Assembly: GCA_037974665.1 (NCBI GenBank)
Contig: CM075768.1
Span: forward strand, 2,754,501 to 2,818,500
Reading direction: 5' to 3'
Source: Ehretia macrophylla
Taxonomy: Eukaryota; Streptophyta; Magnoliopsida; Boraginales; Ehretiaceae
Length of the DNA stretch: 64,000 bases
In this document: one piece after another, positions 21,567 through 31,662 of the stretch
Layout of the letters: every line of letters begins with the position of its first letter
How positions within the stretch are numbered: position 1 is the first letter of the stretch
The notes under the pieces: model-generated
What the model was told of the DNA's origin: nothing
Databases searched by the model: none
What the model saw: only the letters and a program-made list of their open reading frames with translations
Made by a program: the position numbers and the translations under genes

Positions 21567-21660
21567 GTGCCCCCGGCCTTCATGTCTTGGGGGTCATGCC
21601 CCCAAGCTTGAACCTCGGGGGTTGTGCCCCCGGCCTTGAGTCTCGGGGGTCATGCCCTTC
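21567..21660. repeat. 28-bp GC-rich minisatellite, right part
   Basis: The same monomers as 18335-18895 resume directly after the solo LTR and its GTGCC duplication. The LTR therefore inserted inside a pre-existing array. Confidence 0.92.
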
Positions 21661-21924
21661 AGTTTTACGCCATCCTGGGAGGATCTCGTTTCCGCAGGAA
21701 GTGTGTCTCTCCCTTTTATTGATTTTGGAAGTTGGCCTCCCTTTTCAGGATTTGGCTCTCTTCCGTTAAAAGTTCGCCTAAACAGGTCTTATGATATTTG
21801 CCTCAAAACTTACAATCATCGATAGAACTTAGGATGGGAATATCAAATTCATTGTAGAGACATAATCTGCCTCGACATAAACAACAACTAAACATTCAAA
21901 GAGAGGGTTACATCATGTATTTTC

Positions 21925-22470
21925 TTAGATACTCTACGTGCCCAGCATTTCTCAGTTCCTTGTCGTTCAGGTCTTCGAGCCTGTAGTTTCTGACTTGACC
22001 TCTTTAACTATCTTGTACGGGCCTTCCCAGTTCGGTCTGAGCTTTTCCTGATTTGGGTCAGGTTTGAAGATTGCCTTTCTGAGGACCCAATCTCCTTCTA
22101 TGAGCTCTCTAGTTCTTACTTTCTTTTTAAAATATCATGCCATAGCCCTCTTGCCCTCGAGCATCTTTATTCTGGCCTTCTCTCTGAATTCTTCTACTAA
22201 ATCCAAGTCTTCCCGTAGGGCCTGGTTATTAACTTCTTCTTCATATTTAGCAACACTTTGGCTTGGTGAGCCAATTTCTACAGGCATAATAGCATCTACC
22301 CTGAACGTCAGGCTAAAGGGGGTTTCGCCTGTTGACTCGTTTGGCATCGTTCTGTATCCCCACAGTACCTCGGGCAAAACCTCGGCCCATAGGCCTTTGG
22401 CTGCTGCCAGCTTCTTTCTCAGACCCTTCAACCAGGTTTGGAAGAAGCTCTGTTCTGATCTAAACCTCAT
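21925..22470 (-). pseudogene. Integrase C-terminal part of element D
   Basis: The minus strand shows the end of the integrase core and its C-terminal domain: FQTWLKGLRKKLAAAKGLWA, LWGYRTMPNESTGETPFSLT, RVDAIMPVEIGSPS, then KKKVRTRELIEGDWVLRKAI and PNWEGPYKIVKEV. This pattern is typical of Tat-lineage integrases. TGA near 22135 breaks the frame. The catalytic core is missing upstream, because the sequence passes directly to gag. Confidence 0.9.
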
Positions 22471-22594
22471 TTCCAGGTGCTAGTTCAACTATCTGCAATT
22501 TCTCTGTGAGCTCATCTTTTTTCAGCTCCTGTCCCTTTTTGGCCTTCTTCTCTGGAATCTCAATTAGTTCTTTCTCTTCCTTCTGCAACCTCAA

Positions 22595-23816
22595 ACAAGT
22601 TGCATAGCATTCCTAGGCTCTACTCTGGTCGCCTCTTCTTGGGGTCTTCCTCTTTCTTCGTCATCGCTACCTCTTCTACTTTAATATACTTCTCTACCCT
22701 GGTCATCAACTCCGTCATGTTCTGTGGGGTCTTTTTGGCTAAGAAAGCCTGGAGCAACTCGTTCGTTACTCTCTTTGTGAGCGCCTGTATTGTAAATTTC
22801 TGATCAAATTGCGTACACTGGAGGGTAACCTCATTAAAGCGAGTTGCATACTGACAAAGTGTTTCTCTTTTTTTCTGCTTCAGACCGAGCAATGAGGTAA
22901 TGTGGCTGGTCAGCCTAATAGCCGAGGAAAATCTCCCAACGAACAACTCTGCTAATTGTGCATAAGAACCGATTAACCCCTCCTTCAAATTGTCATACCA
23001 CACCCTAGCTGCTTCCACTAAGGTTCCTGTAAAAGCATTGCACACCCAAGCCTTTAGCAACTCCGTGAACTCCATTTTGTGCCTAAACACCGCCAGGTGA
23101 CCTTTAGGGTCTCCATGTCCATCATAGGTGGGCAAATAAGGCAATTTGTACTACGCGGGCTTCGGAACTTTGTTGATGACGCGGTTAAATAGATTTGTGC
23201 CTCTAAAAGCCCCTACAACCGAGACAGTACAGGTAGTATCTCCTCTTTGGGAACTTTGAGACGAGCCTTGCACTGCCGTATCTGAGCCTTGAGACGACCC
23301 TGTGGAGTTCACCGTTTCCTCACGTTGCCCCTCAGTGTGCACTTGCTGTCCGAACTCTTTTGGGTTGGTTGTGTTTCTAGCTGATTGGGTGTTTTGGCGT
23401 GAGTGATTTTGCTGAGATGTTTGATGTGGTTGGTTATCTGGGTGGTAAGGTGCTGGTTGAGGTATTTGGTTATGAACGGCTTCTTTCAATTCCTCCAGAG
23501 TTCGTAGAATGTATCCAAAATCTGCCGACGGGTTAGTTCACGGAGCTGTTGTTGGGGTAGTGGGATATTGCCACCCTGCGTACCAAGCAAGTCTTTATGG
23601 ATAATTTTGAGAGTATGTTGGCAAATAGCTTGGGTACGGATTTGTGTATGGGTTCGTGTATGGTAGGTGATTTCCTACTGGTACTTCCACCTCTGGCGGC
23701 AGTGGATCAGCCTGTCTAAGGTTAGAGGTCTCTCCTAGACAGAATTGCATATTGGGTTGTTCTACGGCTTCTTCTTCATGTACGCTTGCAACACTCCGAC
23801 TCCTGGTAGTAACCAT
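22595..23816 (-). pseudogene. gag of element D, broken
   Basis: It starts at the ATG at 23816 (MVTTRSRSVASVHEEE), the usual opening of Tat-type gag. A Gln/Asn/Thr-rich variable region follows, then the gag core at 23144-22620 (KGHLAVFRHKMEFTELLKAW, ARVWYDNLKEGLIGSYAQLA, LLGLKQKKRETLCQYATRFN, FTIQALTKRVTNELLQAFL). A basic tail EDPKKRRPE comes next. Stops near 23592 and 23148 separate three frames. No zinc knuckle or protease follows: a deletion joins gag to the integrase end near 22470-22600. Confidence 0.9.
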
Positions 23817-23856
23817 GGTACAATCTTGTGAAAACTCAGTGGGGAACTTAGAATCG

Positions 23857-23874
23857 GCCCATGGTAGGCGCCAA
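23857..23874 (-). other. Primer-binding site of element D
   Basis: On the minus strand TGGCGCCTACCATGGGCC follows the LTR end after two bases. It resembles the TGGCGCC-type PBS common in Tat elements; the priming tRNA was not determined. Confidence 0.7.
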
Positions 23875-23876
23875 CC

Positions 23877-24563
23877 TGTTAAGGTAGAAAAATGCTGAGT
23901 ATGAGGTAGCCTTCATGTGTTGCTGGTCGTCTGCAAAACAAAGAGGGCTTGGCGGGTCGTGCCTGCGTTAGCACTCTGATGTTTAAGTTAGCTTGGTGCT
24001 TTTCTGGAGGAAAAAGTATGTAAGTGTGGATATTTGAAGTGCAATTTCCTTTTCCCTGATGAGTCTTCTTATATTTATAAGCATGGTGGCCTACTGAGTA
24101 AGCGGAGAGTGGAGGAGTAATGGTGAATTAGTGGGGGAATTACTGTAGGCAACTGCTATCCATGTTCATTAATGGATATTAACTGACTATAACTGCTGGA
24201 CATGCCCTGGTACTGCGGAACATCATTGTTTATAACCTCCACCCGATCCGAGGTCTTAAAATGAGCGCCTTAGACTCTCTCGTGCCTCGTCCGACCCCCT
24301 AGGGGTTCTCACCATGCCATGCCCGAGCCTTGGGTGCGATCTCCTTGGGGTCGGATTTGTCCAACCCCTGTCCGAGGTCTTCTCGGATACTCCTATGCCC
24401 TGTCCGACCCCCTAGGGGTTCTCACCACGCTATGCCCGAGCCTTGGGTGCGATCTTCATCCGACCCCTGTCTGAGGTCCCCAATTTTCTCTATTCAACTA
24501 CCTTGACCCCTCTCAGAGGTCATTCAGTAATTTTTATAAGTCTTAAGGGTCTTACCCATATCA
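23877..24563 (-). repeat. 5' LTR of element D (687 bp)
   Basis: It pairs with 17358-18057. It is shorter by a small deletion in the duplicated block and differs by scattered, mostly transition, changes. Confidence 0.92.
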
Positions 24564-24808
24564 CTTGGTAATAAAATACTCTTACCAATAATAGTCTCAT
24601 TACCATCACACAACAGACTTTTACATTGAGAATGAGCCAATTCCTTATTTTTTGTTTCTATGCGATGACAATTAATAAGAGCTATGTTCAACTTCTACAA
24701 CTTGCTAGCATCTTTCTTCCAAAACAAGTTTTTTTTTCACATGGGGAACTATATATTGCAACTTCTAGGATAATAAGTATGAATGAGCTTAAAATAATTG
24801 TAATATGA
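24564..24808 (+). pseudogene. Helitron helicase C-terminal remnant
   Basis: The plus strand reads LGNKILLPIIVSLPS, then after stops and a frameshift TLRMSQFLIFCFYAMTINKS, and FSHGELYIATSRIISM. These match the last motifs of the Pif1-type helicase of plant Helitrons, whose family form is a FAMTINKSQGQ box followed by an LYVA-SR box. The conserved QGQ is replaced. The reading starts exactly at the Tat element's target duplication, so element D appears to have landed inside the helicase gene. Only about 80 codons remain. Confidence 0.75.
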
Positions 24809-25101
24809 TGGATTGTGAAGAGAGAAAAAAAGGTGAAAGATATTGTATAGGAATAGACAAAGGATTGTTAACGTACATGTGAATAAGCTTTATACAATCA
24901 TCACAACAAGAGACATATCAGTTAAAAATTTACATTTTCGGTACTGGATGGTACGAGGGTAAATGCTTTGATGCATAGAATTGCTACAACTCACCCAAAT
25001 GATACTAGAACAGGTAAAAGTACAACCACGCTTCCAACCTATTTGTACTATTTATAAATTATCCAGGCTTATGCATTGCCCATGTATACTGCAAAATTAT
25101 G
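24809..25101. other. Non-coding spacer
   Basis: AT-rich, with no recognised gene. It could be Helitron 3' flank. Confidence 0.4.
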
Positions 25102-25110
25102 TTTTAGAAA

Positions 25111-26256
25111 GGGAAAATAGAGTGCAAGTAGTCCCCATTGTTTCCTTTTGTCCCAAACTAGTCCCTATTGTTTCAACTCACCCAAACAAGTCCCCAATGT
25201 TTCCCAAAAAGTCCCATTTTAGTCTCTTCTGTTAAAATGGTAACTGATATTGCATTAAATGACTAATATAGCATTAAAAACTAATTAAAAATATTACTAA
25301 ATACTAACCCGCCACCCACCCACCCAATCAGAACCTCTCATTCCCGTCGATGTGGTATAGCGCACCAACCCCCCATGTCGATTTGGTCCAGCGCCCTAAC
25401 CCCTCACCCCTAGCACCCAAGCGTCCCACCCACATTTGAACAAAAAAAAAACATAAAAAGTGGGTACACGTGTGTGTAGTGTGTATTTGTCTATAGTCTA
25501 TGTTAGTGGGTAGTAGGTGTATTTGAATGTGTTATATTTGTGTGTATGTGACTGTTGTGTGTATTATATTTGTGTATATGTGTGTTGTGTGTGTATGTGA
25601 GTGTTATATTTGTGTGTGTTTGTATGTATTTGTGTATGTGGTAGTCGCTGGAGATGGCGGTGGCAGTGGTGGCAGTGTGTTGTGTCTTATATTTATTTGT
25701 ATGTGTGTTCTTTGTCTGTGTGTGTATATGAAAGTGTGTATTTGTGTGTATGTGTGGTGGCGGATGTGGTGATAGTGGTTGTAGCAGTGGTGGCCGAAGG
25801 TGGAGATGGTGGTGGTGATAGTGGCGGTGATGGTGGTAGTAGTGTGTAGTTGGTATTCTTTGTCTGTGTGTGTATATGAAAGTGTGTATTTGTGTGTATG
25901 TGTGATAGCGGAGGTGGTGATGGTGGTTGTAGCAGTGGTGGCCGGAGGTGGGGGTAATGGTGGGAGTAAAGGTGGGGAGGGTGATGGTGGCAGTGATGGT
26001 AATGGTGGTAGTAGTGTGTAGTTGATGAAATGGTTGATTGATTTTTTTTTTTAATTAGAAAATGGGAAAGATATGTTGTTTTTACCATTTTAACCCCATA
26101 CCACTATTCATTTATGTTAATCTTAATAGCATTTTAACAAAAGGGACTAAAATGGTACTTTTTGAGAAATATTGAAGCCTTGTTTGGATGAGTTAAAACA
26201 ATGGGGACTAGTTTAGAACAAAAAGAAACAATGGGGACTACTTGCACTATTTTCCC
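25111..26256. mobile_element. Non-autonomous MULE-like TIR element (1146 bp)
   Basis: The ends are inverted repeats of about 130 bp, beginning GGGAAAATAG-GTGCAAGTAG on the left and the reverse complement on the right. They are flanked by a perfect 9-bp target duplication TTTTAGAAA (25102-25110 and 26257-26265). Long TIRs with a 9-bp TSD fit Mutator-like elements. The interior codes for no transposase, so the copy depends on another element. Confidence 0.85.
25495..26020. repeat. GT/GGT-rich low-complexity interior of the MULE-like element
   Basis: Strongly strand-asymmetric TGTGTG and GGTGGTGG sequence. A segment of about 50 bp (TCTTTGTCTGTGTGTG onward) occurs at about 25707 and again at 25857, a 150-bp period. 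Long open frames here come from composition. Confidence 0.88.
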
Positions 26257-26265
26257 TTTTAGAAA

Positions 26266-27143
26266 TTTAGAGACCCTTTTTTTTTTCCTTTCCTTTTTTT
26301 CTTTCAAATTACTATAAATTTAGAGACGTGATTTCATTGGAGTTGAAGCATTCACACCTCAATATCGCCAATGAAAGTTGCTCATATTTGGTTTCCTTTT
26401 TTTTTTTTTTTAAGTTTTATTTGGTTTGCTTAACACAATTCCTCATCTTCATTGCCCCTCCCCTTCGCGTATTCGTCTTATTCAAAGAATTTCAAATAAT
26501 TACCACATGGATTGTTGGTTCTATAAATGACCCTTTACTAGGAAAGGTTTATTTAGTAACAAGATAAAAACTTAGATACGACACAATAGAGGATGGACGT
26601 TTTCCATTCCACAGAAGTGGCGTACGATGTCAAAGAAAGTGGTGGTGGTGATGAAAGGATGAGGATAGTAGAGGCAACAATGGGAGAAGAAGGTTTTAGG
26701 GGAGACGGGTGAGAAAAGAGAGGAGAAAAGAGGAGCTAAAAAAGTAGGTGAGACATTGAATTTTGAACATTTGTCATGAAAAGTTTTGGATAAATTCTCA
26801 ATCAAATGCCATATAAAACGCATTGAATTCCTTTCTCTAAAGCAAAGATCGCCTTTTGCAATCGAGACATACAAGTTATAACCATTTTATTATAATTAAT
26901 ATCAGAAACTGGATTTATTGTGTTCAACATCATCAGAAATCAAGCTCATCAAAGTGTCCACAGCCAATGCCAGAGCAGAAATTGACTTTACCTCGACATC
27001 GATGTGAAATATAGAACATTTATGTAATTTTGACACTTTTAGTACTTTGGAGCAATTGATGCTCAAGAAAAGTTAGAACACTACAGAAATATATGAGAGA
27101 GAGCGAGAGAGCGAGAGAGAGAGAGAGAGAGATACACAAATAT
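26266..27143. other. Intergenic and probable 3' UTR of the BTB gene
   Basis: AT-rich, with poly-T and poly-A runs and no recognised coding domain. The right end, next to the stop codon at 27144, should hold the 3' UTR of the ankyrin-BTB gene. Confidence 0.5.
27095..27132. repeat. (GA)n microsatellite
   Basis: Nearly pure GAGAGA with a few GC interruptions, directly downstream of the BTB gene stop codon. Confidence 0.95.
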
Positions 27144-30100
27144 TCAGTCGTTCTGCTGAGACAACAGCGCAGAGTGAGGAGCCACTTCCAGAGCACAATC
27201 AGAAGCATCACCAGGGTCACTTAGTTTCTCTTGCTGTGCTAACAACATAAGCATCTCAAGGCGCTTGTCGAAAAGCAATGCACTCTCATCTCTCTGGTCG
27301 AGTTCAGCACCTTCAGCCTCAAGCCATTTCTCTCGCAGATCATCAAGAAGATTTCCTTCTTCTGTATTTGTCTCAGCTCCCGGAGCACTTGGAACCGTAG
27401 TACGAAGTGCAGAATCTCCAGATGGTGGTGGAAGTGTCAATAGCATTGCCCTAAATTCAGGAGTTTCAGCAAATGTCTCAAAATTGCAAGCTATTATATC
27501 TAGACAATACTCCCGAATCTTCAATACACCATACCTGCAGATGCAACGCACTTAAAAGGTTAAATTCATGCGTGTGTACAATAGTGTCCTTGGTTTCTTG
27601 CAACTGAAATTGTAAAGATACGTGCACCTATCATTTAAGCTACTTTCAGAGAAACATGCCCCGTCAGATATCAAGTGATAAGCACATCACTATTGCAATG
27701 TTCCAAAATAATAATATCTTAGTTCCAAACTGAGATGCGAACATGTAGACATAAAACTTATTTTCTGTCAAAACAAAACCATAAATCAATATCAAGCCTA
27801 CTGTAGATATGAAAAAATTTCCATAATATTGAGACAACTTGTCAACACATGACCAGACCAATGTCAACGGCCATGACATTCGTGGATGAGTCATCCAAAG
27901 AAGGGGTCTATACTAAGTAAAAGTTATAGAAGCAAAAGGGTTTAGGCTGACTAGATCAAAGATTAGATATATGGGGTCAATGCTCCAAGCCAAAGCAAGA
28001 TGGATAAAGTGGAAAAATGCATTAGGAGTCTTGTGCAACCAAAATTATACGCGTAAAGTTAACACTTCCCAAATAGCCATACAATTGCTTTGGTATATAT
28101 GGATAAGCATTGGCTAATGAAATACTCAAAAGATGTCGATAACAGATACAAAAATGTGGAGATAGATGTGTGGCAATACCAGGTAGAACTCAAATAGGAA
28201 TGGTGTGATTCAAGAAAAATAAAGGTAGCATCGAATGAAGACAAGATAAGAAAGAACCAACTGAAAAGGACTAGACATGAGGGGAGACTCGTAGAGGCAT
28301 GTCGCCAATCTAAGATTAGTTGGATGAAGACCCTCAGACAATATCTCTCATTTATGGAAGTAAACAAATGAGATGGCCCTCAATCGGACTAAACAACATA
28401 ACAAGCCCGTAAAACTGCCCCCATGGACCCCACCTAACTGGATAAGACTAGTTTGGTTTGGTATAGGTACTTACTACAAAACAAAAATTTAACACCAGGC
28501 CATACCAATTAGGTACGACGACGCAATGAAAGGAAGCAGAATCTTACAAAGATCACAGCCAGATAAAATATGATATCATACACAGCCAACATAACACCCT
28601 TTCGAAGTCAAGAAGATTTGACATCCAGAATAAATGAATGAAAAAGAAGAAAAGAAACCAATTACTAAAACATTTCTGGCACACATGTACCTGAGGAATA
28701 TAAGAAACCCAGAAAGTATTATAGCAAGAGAAAAACATACATATCTGATAATAGGAGCCAATGGCACAGCTCAGCTGGAGAAACCATTTCCAGATGAGGA
28801 AGCAATACATCAGCTACTGCACGTTTGAGGGGAAACAAAAGGTATCTTGAGGCAGCGTCAAACATTTCTTCAGACTACTTCACCGAGAAAAATATGGCAT
28901 TGCAGAAAATTTATATGTAAATGCATCAGTCTTTCTAGCTGATAAATAATAATGGCCATTAGCTAGAGCAACATACCTGATCAGGGTTTATGTCCTTCAG
29001 TCTATCAGTATACCTGACAAAAACAATAGGTTAGAAGCTGCAAGGGATTAAAGTATCAGCAGAGAGTCTGGCGGGTCAAGGAGAAAGAAAAGAGAGAGAG
29101 AGGCACGTGAGACTGACAAGCATAGTAGCTAGATCAAATTCATTATTCAACAAAGCATCCAAGGGAAACACCAAGAAGGCAAGACAATGTTGTGACAGTG
29201 TATGCAATAGAACCACCTTCAATTTCAGTGTTCCTATAGCAAGTTTCCACTCAATTTTCAAAGTTCTATCTACTAAAAGTTGATTTTGATTAAAAAAAAA
29301 AAAAAGCGTATGCAAGAGTAAAGTAGGGCAGCATGGGATAAGGGGAAGAGATGAACTTAAATGGGAAGGATCTATTATAGGAATATCCATAATCAGGAGT
29401 GGAGCATCGACTACAGTCTAGCACCAAGAGAATGTGGTTCAGTATTATCCACAAGCAAGTACGGAATACCAATTACAGAGAATCACAGAACGGTTCAGCC
29501 GTTCGCATCACAAGTTTCTCATTTTATCTGTGCATCATTGGAGCAAAGTGTCTAGAAGAAGAAAAAACTTACATATACTCGATCATTTTCTCAAAAGACT
29601 CCATGCTTAAATGATGTTCTACAAGACATGGCAAGGTGTTAGAAGGTAAACCGTCTTCAAGAAAATCCTTGATACGCAATAGCCTTGCTTTGAAATATTC
29701 AGATCTTGATGCCAAGACCACTTGATGACAACGGAAAATTTTCTTATCGACCCTCACACAAACATCCGCCAGATCATCTTCAAAATTACACGCCTGCGTT
29801 GAAGTTGAATCACCCAGAGATGAAAGACAATTGGTGATATTATCAAGGTGGTGTTGTCTAGTGGAATTGGCAAGAGAAATTTGAAGCATCCGATGTAATG
29901 CCGCGGGAAGTTGGTCCTCCTCTGGAAGTGAAAGGCCCTGAAGTATGAAGCGCTTCTGGGAGTTGTCAATTTCCTTGAGGGCTTTGTACTCGGCATATCT
30001 TTGATGAATTAATTCTTTTTCAAGTAGGGTTTGCAAAGAGTGACACTTGCAAACTTTACAAATTCTCACAAGATCATCCATGTCTTGTACGGCAATCTCA

Positions 30101-30849
30101 AGTCTGTCAGAATAGAAGAAGTGGATGAGGCTGTAGAGAGCAGAATAAGATAGCTTTTCACCGGAGAATCTTATTTCCCTGCGATTTTTCCAGTCCGTCT
30201 CAAATTTTTTCTTAAAGAAAGGCGAGCGGGCAGTCAAGATAACTCTGTGTGCTTCAATAGGTCTTCCATGAACATAAAACACAATATCCGGAGGAAAAGA
30301 AGAACCTATTATTATTATTAACCAGGAGACACTAATAAATATAAATATAAATATAAATATAAATATAGGGAAATAAAAATAATTTTAGTTTTTTTTGTTG
30401 TTACCAGCAAAAAGAAACTGTAATTCTCCGATTGGTTTATTTTGGTTAGCACGGCATCCTCCTCCGAAGGAGTCCCTGAGAGCGGCCTGCAAAGGGGCAA
30501 GAGGTGGGGGACGGGCCTCAAAGGCTTTGAGAAGTTTCCTAACCTTGAGATTGAGTGCAGCATAATGGCATCGGTCACCATCGAAAGTGTGCTCTGAGCA
30601 GATGGCTCCATTCTCTAATAACATCCGAGCTGCGTCGAGATGGCCCGAAAGGCAAGCGTAATAAAGTGCCACCGAGTCCCATTGGTCACGTGCGTTCACA
30701 TTAATACCTGACTCCAACAGATACTTGAGCCGCTCAACATCTCCGGCCCTTGCCGCTTCAAACACATCACCGTAAGGGACTTTCTTTAGCGGTAATGAGG
30801 ACATGAAAAAGTCCTCCGCCTCCAAATCAATATCCTCAAGCTCTGACAT
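27144..30849 (-). CDS. Ankyrin repeat and double BTB/POZ protein, 579 aa, five exons
   Basis: Likely a BTB/POZ adaptor protein, possibly a CUL3 ubiquitin-ligase substrate adaptor by family analogy. The proposed exons are 30849-30405, 30305-29573, 29013-28977, 28874-28741 and 27534-27144. All introns are GT-AG, and the sum is 1740 nt with frame kept. Residues about 26-110 are ankyrin repeats ([40 protein letters not shown]). Residues about 155-255 are BTB 1 ([20 protein letters not shown]), and about 315-455 BTB 2 ([20 protein letters not shown] ... [14 protein letters not shown]). The acidic C-terminus ends [10 protein letters not shown]. Length and layout match Arabidopsis At2g04740 (578 aa by memory). 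Exon 3 is only 37 nt. The gene looks intact and lies downstream of the TBC gene on the same strand. Confidence 0.92.
30334..30367. repeat. (AAATAT)n microsatellite in intron 1 of the BTB gene
   Basis: About five perfect ATAAAT units near the 3' end of the first intron (30306-30404). Confidence 0.95.
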
Positions 30850-31662
30850 CTTTAATATTCATTTCATTTCTCAGTATCGTTTGTGGTTTAGTCCTCCTCC
30901 TCCTCCTGATTATGGTATTAGGGTTTATAAGAATCACATATTTACCACAGATTTTTCATCATTTTTGATTTCTTACATCACACGCACTCAACATGTCAAA
31001 TGGGCTTCTTCATATTTTTGTGCTGTATGATTGGTTGTGGGCTTTGTTGTTTGGCCCATTCTTCGTCCTGGTTTTTTTTTTTTTTTTTTTTTTTGGTCTT
31101 TTGCCCTTTGTTTTTGTTTTCCGTTAAAACTTCAAACTCTCTTTACAAACTAAATATAGGAGGAATTGCCTCGTCACAAAATGGCAATAAGGTAGCATTT
31201 TTTTATTTTAAATTATATTGTATTGTTTGTTTTCTCTTAGTGTCATGATCATTAAGAAAAAAGAATAATTTATTACTTTTATAGTTTGGGTTTTTCGAGC
31301 ATGGAGCTGATTGTATCTCTAATAGTCTGTTTGGATATTGAAGTGGGAATGGAGCTTTAATGAGCCTTTTGACAGAAGGAGAGTAGAAAAAAGTTGTAGT
31401 TGTTCAAATCCACAGTTGAGACCAAGTCACTCAAAGGCAACACAAACAAACACTTAACAAGAAATTAAGCTACTTTATAAAGGTGGTGTTAATCGTAGCA
31501 ACAACCCCAAAATGAAATTTTACACTTACTATAATAACCCTGACCTCAGCAAACAACAGATACTTTTTTTTATCAATCTCTTCCTTTTTACAGTATAAAT
31601 TACACAGCCCGAATATGCATATTCGAAAAATATTGCATATAACACCCAAATTTGCCTCAAAA
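30850..31662. other. Intergenic between TBC and BTB genes
   Basis: It contains the promoter and 5' UTR of the BTB gene (minus strand) and the 3' UTR of the TBC gene. A poly-T run lies at 31072-31094. I see no other gene. Confidence 0.6.

Larger units (their letters stand above)
17358..24563 (-). mobile_element. Element D: deleted Tat-like Ty3/gypsy element
   Basis: Two LTRs (17358-18057 and 23877-24563) flank a minus-strand interior with PBS, gag, a piece of integrase and a GC-rich tandem-repeat 3' region. The flanks CTTAG (17353-17357) and CTTGG (24564-24568) are a 5-bp target duplication with one difference. Protease, RT, RNase H and most of integrase are deleted. A 2671-bp solo LTR of another family is nested inside. 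Confidence 0.92.

Noticed and set aside
22064..22483. Plus-strand ORF of 139 codons
   Set aside because: Shadow of the minus-strand integrase C-terminal domain.
25527..26021. Val/Cys- and Gly-rich open frames on both strands
   Set aside because: GT/GGT low-complexity DNA inside a non-autonomous TIR element; no domain.
26572..26874. Minus-strand ORF of 100 codons downstream of the BTB gene
   Set aside because: No domain and low complexity; more likely 3' UTR or intergenic.
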